A stretch of DNA of 5,859 bases from Candidatus Nitrosopolaris rasttigaisensis (GCA_933226995.1 CAKOFP010000297.1:1-5859); one strand, 5' to 3'. Counted from the first letter of the stretch, positions 1-5,467 are shown. The notes: generated by a model from the sequence alone, not told the origin. Translations and numbers: made by a program.

Positions 1-162
1 ATGTTATGATGTTATTGGCATGGGGTATAATGCATTAATCGGCTAATCGATTTCGAACGCGAAAGAAACAAAAATATGCTTGAAGCATTGAAATAGCAAG
101 TGCGCTATAAAGTTTTAACAGTTCCTAAATTCTGTCCTGGTGCTATGGCAAATCTTTTCCAC
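1..162 (+). other. Leader region with short broken plus-strand reading frames
   Basis: No intact gene is visible. Two plus frames look faintly protein-like. Frame 2 (2-43) reads CYDVIGMGYNALIG before a stop. Frame 1 (31-162) reads INRLIDFERERNKNMLEALK, a TAG at 94-96, then VRYKVLTVPKFCPGAMANLF and a TGA at 163-165. Joined by one frameshift and one nonsense change, they could be the tail of a decayed gene starting left of the window. I do not recognise the product, and runs this short also occur by chance. Confidence 0.2.
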
Positions 163-171
163 TGAAGGTGC

Positions 172-184
172 AAAAGTATATAAT
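172..184 (+). promoter_or_regulatory. Archaeal BRE/TATA promoter of the helicase gene
   Basis: The octamer TATATAAT (177-184) follows an A-rich AAAAG (172-176), which fits a TATA box with a purine-rich BRE. With the usual archaeal spacing, transcription would start near 205-208. That leaves a leader of about 30 nt before the TTG at 237, with a weak Shine-Dalgarno-like GGAAAGAT at 221-228. The same octamer lies ahead of the small gene at 2701. Confidence 0.5.
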
Positions 185-236
185 TTCTTTTCTAAGCATA
201 TGACATCATAGCAATAATAAGGAAAGATAATCACAA

Positions 237-2198
237 TTGACCGATAACCAACAAACAACAACAATAGCTGACTTTTTGAAAAACTTTCCATTTTCGGATA
301 AACGTGATAGACAAGCTTACGTGTTAAATGAAATATGTACGGCTATTGCTTCAGATTATAAATACATTCTATTAGAAGCCCCTACTGGCTTTGGAAAGAG
401 CCCTGTAGCGATAGCTGTTGCACTAACTTTGGGGTCAAGCTACATATGTACGTCAACTAAAGATTTACAGACTCAATACTCAAGAGATTTTCCATATCTT
501 AAAGTAGCAAAAGGAATGAACAATTTTCCATGTCTAGTGAAAGAAGATTTTATTAAAAACGATACTTATAGATGTGGAGCATGCGTTTCGGATAATGTAA
601 ATGAATGCTACCATACAACAGTAGAATATGGTCCATGTATGAGTAACGAATCCTTCAAAGATAGTGGCTGTAAGTATAGAACATTTCTAAAAAACTATAA
701 AATAAGCAATAAGGGGACAACAAATGAAAATGTATTCATTGACTATGACACCAAGAATTATTACCAAAAAGAATATTCCCAATGGTTGCATCTCAAAAAT
801 CTAAAAGACCAGCGAAGAGCATGGATGCCATGCGAATACTTTGATCAATTGAATGCAGCCTTAACCTCAAGTCATTCTATATTCAATTATTCCAATTTTC
901 TAGCCCTTCTACCAAATAAGAAAGTTCTTCCACAGAGGAAACTGTTGGTGTTGGATGAAGGACATCTACTCGAAACTGAGATCGTAAAGCACAGAGGAGT
1001 ATTTATTTCCAAAAAAAGATGGAAACGATATATTCCCAATTTAAAGATGATCGATTATGGTTATGATGATATAGAAAAGTGGATTGAATTCCTCATTGAA
1101 CTTGAGACACAAATGCTTGGTTTAATTGGCAATAGCTCGATGGTGGAATCATTGTCAATATCCAGAAGAGTGAAATATACCTGGATAAACAATATGACTT
1201 CTAAATTAAGATCTAAAAATAAAAAAAGGGTAGTGGGTGCTTCAGAGATATTTGAAAGCGACGAGGAAATAGCAGAAAAGTACGATGAAAATCTCTCAAA
1301 AAGATCCTCATCTCTTGGTGACGAACTTGCTGTTGAAGCAATAAGAGACACAGAAAGACTCACACGTGCAATAAACAATATTCTTTCCAATACTAAAAAC
1401 TGGATTGTTTCTGAAATAAGGAAGGAAAATTATGAAATCGTAAGGATCGAATTAAAACCGCTTGATGTATCGCCTTATTGTAAGGACATATTTGAGAAAT
1501 GCACCAAGACTTTGATAATGAGCGCCACAATCCTTGACAGCGAAGAATTTTGCAGAAATGTTGGCCTTACCTCTAACGATGTGAAATTCATACAGGTTGA
1601 CTCAGACTTTCCAATACAAAATAGACCTATATATCCAATGAGTATTGCCTATCTAAATTTTAATAACCTACAGCTACAGGAGGTTAAAACCAATATTTCT
1701 AGAGCTATTGACAACCTGATGACCTTACACAGAAATCATAAAGGAATAATTCATACTACATCTTACGAACAGCTAAATTTTATCAAAGAAAATATTTCAC
1801 AGGCAAATGTACGAAGACTATTAGTTACAGATCCAGAGATACAAAGAGATGATGTTATTGCAGAACATACAAATAGTGTAAAACCAACGGTTCTAATTTC
1901 ACCATCATTACATATGGGTCTTGACCTAAAGGATGACCTATCTAGGTTTCAGATTATAACCAAAGTGCCTTATCCTAACAAGAGTGACAGATGGACAGAT
2001 GCAAAGAGAAAGATGGATGAAGAATGGTACTACTGGCAAACAGCATTGAAATTGATACAAGGATATGGAAGGTCCGTAAGGTCAAAGGAAGATTGGGCAA
2101 AGACATATGTTTTGGACTCCGCCTTTGGATACTTTGTCAGGAAGAATAGAAACATCTTGCCAGATTGGTTCACTCAAGCAATCCAAGGAAGGTTATGA
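237..2198 (+). CDS. XPD/Rad3/DinG-type ATP-dependent DNA helicase (superfamily 2, probable Fe-S)
   Basis: A 653-residue helicase expected to unwind DNA using ATP, in repair or recombination. Visible motifs are Walker A EAPTGFGKS (47-55), motif Ia around CTSTKDLQTQ (71-80), Walker B DEGH (240-243), motif III SAT (429-431), motif IV near KGIIHTTSY (502-510), motif V SPSLHMGLDL (555-564) and motif VI QGYGRSVR (608-615, arginine finger R612/R615). Between Walker A and B lie seven cysteines (99, 113, 116, 124, 134, 145, 199). In XPD-family enzymes four cysteines in this insert hold a 4Fe-4S cluster; C99 in NFPC and C199 in CEYF look like its outer ends. Residues 250-420, charged and helical, take the place of the Arch domain. 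The start is TTG: an in-frame TAA at 228-230 closes the frame upstream, and the next internal Met is residue 94, beyond Walker A. The gene is intact and ends with no partner downstream. Whether it is the main XPD or a DinG-like paralogue cannot be told. Confidence 0.93.
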   Translation: MTDNQQTTTIADFLKNFPFSDKRDRQAYVLNEICTAIASDYKYILLEAPTGFGKSPVAIAVALTLGSSYICTSTKDLQTQYSRDFPYLKVAKGMNNFPCLVKEDFIKNDTYRCGACVSDNVNECYHTTVEYGPCMSNESFKDSGCKYRTFLKNYKISNKGTTNENVFIDYDTKNYYQKEYSQWLHLKNLKDQRRAWMPCEYFDQLNAALTSSHSIFNYSNFLALLPNKKVLPQRKLLVLDEGHLLETEIVKHRGVFISKKRWKRYIPNLKMIDYGYDDIEKWIEFLIELETQMLGLIGNSSMVESLSISRRVKYTWINNMTSKLRSKNKKRVVGASEIFESDEEIAEKYDENLSKRSSSLGDELAVEAIRDTERLTRAINNILSNTKNWIVSEIRKENYEIVRIELKPLDVSPYCKDIFEKCTKTLIMSATILDSEEFCRNVGLTSNDVKFIQVDSDFPIQNRPIYPMSIAYLNFNNLQLQEVKTNISRAIDNLMTLHRNHKGIIHTTSYEQLNFIKENISQANVRRLLVTDPEIQRDDVIAEHTNSVKPTVLISPSLHMGLDLKDDLSRFQIITKVPYPNKSDRWTDAKRKMDEEWYYWQTALKLIQGYGRSVRSKEDWAKTYVLDSAFGYFVRKNRNILPDWFTQAIQGRL

Positions 2199-2298
2199 GG
2201 TATCGTCCAAGCATTGTCTTGTAATTTATGCAAAGTTTCCAATTTTATGCATAGTTTTGCGAACCCCTAGTTTGAATATGTGTTAGATATCGAATTGA

Positions 2299-2434
2299 TT
2301 TCTTTGGATTAGTGAAGACACAAAGAAGGCAATCATAACAATAGATGCTGAACATATTGCAAAACATGAAAAAGAAAGGTCTCAAAGATATTGTTAAGTT
2401 ATTAATACAGCATAATGCTAAAGTCAAAGGATAG
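2299..2434 (+). pseudogene. Frameshifted plus-strand gene remnant, unknown product
   Basis: One plus frame (2299-2397) reads FLWISEDTKKAIITIDAEHI, then AKHEKERSQ, and stops at 2395-2397. A second frame opens at an ATG at 2366 and reads MKKKGLKDIVKLLIQHNAKV followed by KG and TAG (2432-2434). The two overlap in a purine-rich stretch, as if a single indel split one C-terminal end. Both halves are charged and look amphipathic. The second faintly resembles one ankyrin helix pair, but one unit is not enough to call the family. The remnant is short and may be chance. Confidence 0.2.
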
Positions 2435-2543
2435 TAGATAAGTGGCTGTGTTGCATTTTCTCCAATCCGTCGGCGTTGATTAAGCCAACTGCTGCAAAGA
2501 GGTACATGTTCACCAAAACGAACTGTTTGTTGTAGAAGGAATA
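2424..2543 (-). pseudogene. Minus-strand gene fragment, probably LLM-oxidoreductase related
   Basis: A 39-codon open minus frame bounded by stops, with the look of real protein: FYNKQFVLVNMYLFAAVGLI, then NADGLEKM, then a degraded tail. LINADGLEKM aligns without gaps to IIGDDTLEKM in the fragment at 3073-3273, and the two share the plus-strand 13-mer CATTTTCTCCAAT (2454-2466 and 3226-3238). I infer that it is a second, more eroded copy of the same gene family. The family name is inherited from that copy and is less certain here. There is no start signal, and the fragment is far too short to function. Confidence 0.35.
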
Positions 2544-2648
2544 CTATCTATCATAGAATTAATTTGTCTGTCCTTATTGTTATGAGATAAAGGGGATCAA
2601 GTGCATATTATTCTCAATAACATAATACGGTGTAAAGTACTTCTTAGA

Positions 2649-2656
2649 TATATAAT
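2649..2656 (+). promoter_or_regulatory. TATA box of the small gene at 2701
   Basis: TATATAAT is identical to the octamer ahead of the helicase. A start of transcription near 2676-2680 would give a leader of about 20-25 nt before the ATG at 2701. No clear Shine-Dalgarno site lies between. Confidence 0.45.
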
Positions 2657-2700
2657 TATGAGCAAATTGTTATTAACAATATTCAACATTAGATGACTAC

Positions 2701-2886
2701 ATGAGTGTGGAAAAAAAGAATCCACTAAAGCGGTATCAAGCATTAAATGACGCTACTAACGGTCAAATGGGAGAAGAACCCAGATCCGAGCCTAAGCCAC
2801 AACCCGTATCAGATTCACAAAATACGGATTTAAGGGAAAGAGATTGGCGTAGAAGAGCCGGCCGCAAAATGTCTAGAGAGATTTAG
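2701..2886 (+). CDS. Small hydrophilic basic protein, unknown function
   Basis: A 61-residue product with ATG start and TAG stop. It has no hydrophobic segment and no cysteine, so it is probably cytosolic and largely disordered. The middle (about residues 24-43) is rich in Pro, Glu, Ser and Gln. The last 19 residues are strongly basic, with RERDWRRRAGRKMSRE at the end. In total there are 14 Lys/Arg against 10 Asp/Glu. Such a tail could bind nucleic acid or an acidic partner, but that is a guess. Support for a real gene is a well-placed TATA box, a visibly higher GC content than the flanks and a natural amino-acid mix. Against it are its length, the lack of a Shine-Dalgarno site and no recognised family. 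It stands alone among remnants, with a chain of inverted repeats starting about 30 nt downstream. Confidence 0.55.
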   Translation: MSVEKKNPLKRYQALNDATNGQMGEEPRSEPKPQPVSDSQNTDLRERDWRRRAGRKMSREI

Positions 2887-2927
2887 TACAGGGCATAACC
2901 AGAGCCAGGGGAAATATTCCGGAAATG

Positions 2928-2943
2928 TCCCAGAAATCTGGGA
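2928..2943. repeat. Perfect 16-bp palindrome
   Basis: TCCCAGAAATCTGGGA has 7-bp arms around AA. It sits 42 nt after the small gene, next to TTCCGGAA (2917-2924) and to an imperfect AATT/AATT hairpin (2941-2957). It could be a regulator-binding palindrome or a 3' stem of the small gene's transcript. Confidence 0.6.
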
Positions 2944-2957
2944 GAATTAAAATTTCC

Positions 2958-3065
2958 TATCCCTGAAGCACTCCTAATTATTTATTTCCGTCTGTTTTGA
3001 TAAAGAAAACTTCATTGGTCTCAAACAGGAATTCCCTGTGCTGTTAATTGTAGGAGTGGCGGATA
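2958..3065. repeat. Long foldback (possible structured RNA or small mobile-element remnant)
   Basis: TATCC (2958-2962) pairs with GGATA (3061-3065). GCACTCCTAATTA (2968-2980) pairs with TAATTGTAGGAGTGGC (3045-3060), allowing a one-base bulge (3059) and a GT bulge (3050-3051). Inside lie CTGTTTTGA with TCAAACAG (about 2992-3028, one bulge) and a separate small hairpin ACAGG-AATTC-CCTGT (3025-3039) that competes with it. The nested layout is seen directly. Whether it acts as RNA, as a terminator of the small gene or as ends of a miniature element is not decided. No clear target-site duplication flanks it. Confidence 0.5.
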
Positions 3066-3072
3066 AAATAAG

Positions 3073-3273
3073 TTATTTAAAATTGGGAGATATTTTTTCT
3101 GCAATCAGCTTTACCAATTGGTGTCTCTTAGGACTTGAATTAGTTAAAACAATTTCTGTGAACCCCAGTTCTATATACTTCTGAGGTTTCTTTATTCCCT
3201 CTTTTGCGTTTGATATTACAACTAACATTTTCTCCAATGTGTCGTCGCCGATGATCTGGTTTAACCGGCTATT
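3073..3273 (-). pseudogene. C-terminal remnant of an F420-dependent LLM-type oxidoreductase
   Basis: A minus frame of 66 codons bounded upstream by TAA (3274-3276) and ending in TAA (3073-3075). It reads NQIIGDDTLEKM, then VVISNAKEGIKKPQ, then KYIELGFTEIVLTNSSP and HQLVKLIAEKISPNF. The pattern of a helix, a conserved K/EYxxxGFTEIVL strand, a short S/P-rich turn and a last helix ending in a proline-containing tail matches the C-terminus of luciferase-like (LLM) oxidoreductases, which use reduced flavin or coenzyme F420. These are abundant in ammonia-oxidising archaea. Full-length members have roughly 300 residues or more, so the TIM-barrel body is missing. The only internal ATG (3228) would leave 51 residues. 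No N-terminal part is found upstream up to 3423. The family call comes from memory of the motif, not from a search. Confidence 0.6.
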
Positions 3274-3423
3274 TTATGAATTGTCTAGAATAATTGAGTA
3301 CGTGGAGATGATTCAGGAGTTAGTCAAGGGTTTATGCAACTAAATCAATATTGCATATAAGCATAAATCAAACAACCTTCTAAGATCTCAGACTGAAATA
3401 TTTTGACTTTTCTTCTTAAGAAA

Positions 3424-4146
3424 TTAAGGAAGAATCTTTATTGCATAAACTGGATGCAGCTCTGTAATTCCTCCTGGCATCTCAGGCATCTCAATTAGAT
3501 ATCTGCCGGTAACCATCACATGCTGTCCCATCTTCTGCAAAACAGGTCGGAAATCCGGTCCAGTATATCCGTCACACGCTCCTACATTTTCTTTACTCTT
3601 ACTTGTAACTGGACCTTGGCAAACAGTTTCCATATGCAAGGCAGCGCCTCCAGGGTATTTACTAGCAAACACCTGAGAGTAGCTCCCAGGTCCCAACATA
3701 TTTTTGTATGGAGGGTCTAGAACTACATTGAAGTTAGCATCGCCATCATTGTTAAAGTAATGTGTCCATACGACTCTACCCGTTACCGTAACACATTGTT
3801 TTATTACAGTAAATCTAGCTTCTTTTAGTGGAAGGACAAAATGATTTAGTTGCGGTAAACATGGACCTCCGTTAGTTTTGGAGGAGTTACCAGAAGTTAT
3901 TGCTAGCCGGTGAGCAATGGCGATCGCGGCAGCAGAATTATTAGCAGTAGCAGAAGTTAGAGGTTCTGTTCCTATGGGTGGTTCCTCTACAAATCCTCCT
4001 CCCACTCCTGCGTTCCCTGCTTTTGTTGTTGTTGATGACTTCTTGGCTTGACCTAAAAGTATAGTATCACTAGCTACAATGGCTAACGACGATATTAGCA
4101 GCAGTACAATTGCTAAGACTGACACACTACTATTATTTAGTTTCAA
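3424..4146 (-). CDS. Secreted or membrane-anchored protein with four cysteines, OB-like domain, unknown function
   Basis: A 240-residue product. Residues 1-7 (MKLNNSS) and the hydrophobic run 8-26 form a Sec-type signal peptide or N-terminal anchor; there is no lipobox cysteine. Residues 35-93 are a Ser/Thr/Gly/Ala-rich linker. The folded part, about 94-240, has C96, C118, C176 and C191, which could form two disulfides outside the cell. Two similar strands, CVTVTGRVVW (118-127) and HVMVTGRYLI (209-218), with DGDANFNVVLD (134-144) and a final ELHPVYAIKI (229-238), suggest a small beta-barrel of the OB kind. That is inference from the strand pattern. I recognise it only as a type of hypothetical secreted protein seen in soil ammonia-oxidising archaea. 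The start is TTG: an in-frame TGA lies three codons upstream, and the nearby ATG is out of frame. A TATTAAGC at 4169-4176 could be a weak TATA element about 26 nt before the start. It is transcribed alone. Confidence 0.85.
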   Translation of the reverse strand: MKLNNSSVSVLAIVLLLISSLAIVASDTILLGQAKKSSTTTKAGNAGVGGGFVEEPPIGTEPLTSATANNSAAAIAIAHRLAITSGNSSKTNGGPCLPQLNHFVLPLKEARFTVIKQCVTVTGRVVWTHYFNNDGDANFNVVLDPPYKNMLGPGSYSQVFASKYPGGAALHMETVCQGPVTSKSKENVGACDGYTGPDFRPVLQKMGQHVMVTGRYLIEMPEMPGGITELHPVYAIKILP

Positions 4147-4308
4147 TAAACATCTTCAAAAATTAATAGCTTAATACATTTGAGGCACAGTTGACTAAAT
4201 GTTGGGATTGCGGTGTGTTCGAATTCCATATGACCAGACCATGATATTTAGAGAAGCGTATCAAAAGCAAAAAAGGGACTGTTCTACTTCTTTAGCCTAC
4301 ATATATTG

Positions 4309-4590
4309 TTAAGGGAAGGATAGCACTGATTGATAGGTATACTGCCAAGCGGATAACATAAACTTTCCAGAACTGAGATACTCTAAGTATCCAGTCCTAA
4401 TGAACCCATACTCAACCAGTTTCATTTTTCAAAATACTGACTCGCCAGATTTGTATGAGACAGCGATCATTTCAACTCCTAAGTGCCTTTTCATGTCATT
4501 TTCATCATCCAAATATGGGATCATGTCACTAGGTGAAACTTATGTTTCGACGCCTTTTGTTTCATGAGACTCAGATCCAGTCAAGATATC
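4309..4590 (-). pseudogene. Possible decayed minus-strand gene with two in-frame stops
   Basis: A single minus frame runs 94 codons, broken by TAA (4540-4542) and TGA (4429-4431). Pieces read DILTGSESHETKGVET, then SDMIPYLDDENDMKRHLGVE with MIAVSYKSGESVF, then KMKLVEYGFIRTGYLEYLSS with GKFMLSAWQYTYQ. The middle piece looks most like real protein. I know no family for it. It lies just downstream of the ABC ATPase in the same orientation, where a permease gene would be expected. None of the pieces shows a permease-like membrane segment, so I do not call it one. In AT-rich DNA open runs of 16, 36 and 39 codons are not rare. Confidence 0.2.
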
Positions 4591-4617
4591 TTATGTCAAA
4601 ATAATAACGATAAGGCC

Positions 4618-4637
4618 TAAAATAAAATAAAATAAAA
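4618..4637 (-). terminator. T-rich tandem repeat after the ABC ATPase gene
   Basis: Four exact copies of TAAAA on the plus strand, read as TTTTA on the coding (minus) strand, begin about 10 nt after the ATPase stop codon. Archaeal RNA polymerase terminates on T-rich tracts without needing a hairpin, so this is a likely terminator. It is also a simple pentanucleotide repeat that could vary in copy number. Confidence 0.5.
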
Positions 4638-4646
4638 CAAATTCCA

Positions 4647-5393
4647 TTATTTTCTATGGATGTTAACAACTTCCTTTTCAATGGCCCCATCTCTGATATG
4701 GATTGTTCTATCTGTTGCTGCAAGTTCTGGATTATGTGTTACCATGATTATTGTCCTTCTAAATTCGCTGGATAATAGTTTTAGTAAATCAAATACACCT
4801 TGCCCTGTTTTTGTATCCAAATTTCCGGTAGGTTCGTCAGCAAGAATTATTTTCGGATCATTCATAAGTGCCCTTGCTATAGCTACTCTTTGTTGCTGAC
4901 CACCACTTAGATTAGTTGGTTTGTATTTAGCCTTGTCTTTGATTCCTAGGAAATTTAATAATTTTAGAGCCCGACGTCTTCTATCATTGTCACTCATACC
5001 ACCTGTAATGCCAGGAAACTCTACATTCTTCAGTACAGTTGTCCTGTTGATCAAATTATAAGATTGAAAAATAAAGCCTAATGTGTTATTTCTCATGCTT
5101 GCCATCTGAGAATCATTTAATGAAAAAATATCGACTCCATTAATGAATACTTTACCTGAAGTAGGCCTATCTAATGCCCCTATCATATTCAATAATGTAG
5201 ATTTTCCGCTTCCAGACGGACCTACTACAGATACAAATTCACCCTTATTTATCGAAAAGCTAACGTTTCTAAGTGATACTACCCTACCCATTGAAGAAGC
5301 ATATACTTTGGAGAGATTTTCGACTTTTAGAGTAGCTTCTGAACTATCGGTACAATTAGGTTGATTATTACCACTTACAATCATTTTATTCAT
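4647..5393 (-). CDS. ABC transporter ATP-binding protein (MacB/LolD/FtsE type)
   Basis: A 248-residue nucleotide-binding subunit that would hydrolyse ATP on the cytoplasmic face to drive a FtsX/MacB-like permease in lipoprotein, peptide or small-molecule export or envelope remodelling. All motifs are intact: Walker A GPSGSGKST (58-66), Q-loop IFQSYNL (Q110), signature LSGGQQQRVAIARAL (162-176), Walker B IILADEPTG (182-190), D-loop NLD (191-193) and H-loop H220 in MVTH. GPSGSGKSTLLNMIGALDRPTSG, split here as GPSGSGKSTLLNM and IGALDRPTSG, is typical of the MacB/LolD group, and the length fits. I chose the ATG at 5393 because GAGGAG lies four bases upstream. An in-frame ATG at 5441 would add 16 residues and lies close to the predicted transcription start; an ATG at 5384 is also possible. 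No permease is adjacent, so the substrate cannot be told. Confidence 0.95.
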   Translation of the reverse strand: MNKMIVSGNNQPNCTDSSEATLKVENLSKVYASSMGRVVSLRNVSFSINKGEFVSVVGPSGSGKSTLLNMIGALDRPTSGKVFINGVDIFSLNDSQMASMRNNTLGFIFQSYNLINRTTVLKNVEFPGITGGMSDNDRRRRALKLLNFLGIKDKAKYKPTNLSGGQQQRVAIARALMNDPKIILADEPTGNLDTKTGQGVFDLLKLLSSEFRRTIIMVTHNPELAATDRTIHIRDGAIEKEVVNIHRK

Positions 5394-5397
5394 TTTT

Positions 5398-5403
5398 CTC
5401 CTC
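5398..5403 (-). promoter_or_regulatory. Shine-Dalgarno site GAGGAG that decides the ABC ATPase start
   Basis: On the minus strand GAGGAG is followed by AAAA and ATG (5393). It is a near-complete complement to the archaeal 16S rRNA tail and the clearest ribosome-binding site in the window. It favours 5393 over the upstream in-frame ATG at 5441. Confidence 0.7.
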
Positions 5404-5458
5404 TGGTCGTTGTCTAAATGGCATTCTAGTGAGATTATCATAGTCTTCTCATGATTAG

Positions 5459-5467
5459 TATAAAAAT
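5459..5467 (-). promoter_or_regulatory. TATA box of the ABC ATPase gene
   Basis: On the minus strand ATTTTTATA lies so that transcription should begin near 5436-5441. That gives a leader of roughly 45 nt carrying the GAGGAG site, or a nearly leaderless mRNA at the ATG at 5441. Confidence 0.5.

Larger units (their letters stand above)
2199..2700. other. Intergenic stretch with decayed gene remnants
   Basis: No intact gene. It holds a frameshifted plus-strand remnant (2299-2434), a minus-strand fragment (2424-2543) and the TATA box of the next gene (2649-2656). A weak inverted repeat, GCAAA (2230-2234) with TTTGC (2256-2260), follows the helicase but lacks a strong T-tract, so I do not call a terminator. 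The 60-codon minus frame over 2245-2427 has a Cys/Phe-rich, non-protein-like composition. Confidence 0.6.
2887..3423. other. Intergenic stretch with inverted repeats and an oxidoreductase remnant
   Basis: No intact gene. From left to right it holds clustered palindromes (2917-2957), a long foldback (2958-3065), the minus-strand LLM remnant (3073-3273), and then AT-rich sequence to 3423 with nothing recognisable. The palindrome TTCTTAAGAA (3413-3422) sits directly after the stop of the secreted-protein gene but has no following T-tract. Confidence 0.6.
4147..4646. other. Intergenic stretch with no supported gene
   Basis: It holds a possible decayed minus-strand frame (4309-4590) and the T-rich repeat (4618-4637) after the ABC ATPase gene. 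A 37-codon plus frame from an ATG at 4199 to a TAA at 4310-4312 lacks a promoter or family signal. The permease often found next to such an ATPase is absent. Confidence 0.6.

Noticed and set aside
1061..1390. 109-codon minus ORF inside the helicase gene
   Set aside because: It is antisense to the conserved helicase frame, has a Ser/Ile/Leu-rich composition, and lacks a promoter or family signal. It is a shadow.
2245..2427. 60-codon minus ORF rich in Cys and Phe
   Set aside because: Composition unlike a normal protein, no start signal, and it overlaps better-looking plus-strand remnants.
2299..2434. Histone-fold or ankyrin-repeat identity for the plus remnant
   Set aside because: Only one loose motif match (DIVKLLIQHNA); no second repeat and no histone core pattern.
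2887..3065. CRISPR array or tRNA in the inverted-repeat region
   Set aside because: No regularly spaced direct repeats and no cloverleaf with the conserved T-loop; the structure is nested inverted repeats only.
3182..3343. Plus-strand open frame ending MIQELVKGLCN, with an internal ATG at 3251
   Set aside because: Its first part is antisense to the much more recognisable LLM remnant, and the rest is about 30 codons with no promoter or ribosome site.
3413..3422. Palindrome TTCTTAAGAA at the end of the secreted-protein gene, considered as a terminator
   Set aside because: A short AT-rich palindrome with no T-tract on the coding strand.
3520..3720. 66-codon plus ORF inside the secreted-protein gene
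   Set aside because: Antisense shadow of an intact gene with signal peptide and consistent domain.
4199..4312. 37-codon plus ORF MLGLRCVRIPYDQ...
   Set aside because: Preceded directly by a stop, no promoter or Shine-Dalgarno site, and no recognisable family; expected by chance at this length.
4660..4899. 79-codon plus ORF inside the ABC ATPase gene
   Set aside because: Antisense to the signature and Walker B region; a shadow.
5143..5364. 73-codon plus ORF inside the ABC ATPase gene
   Set aside because: Antisense to the Walker A region; a shadow.
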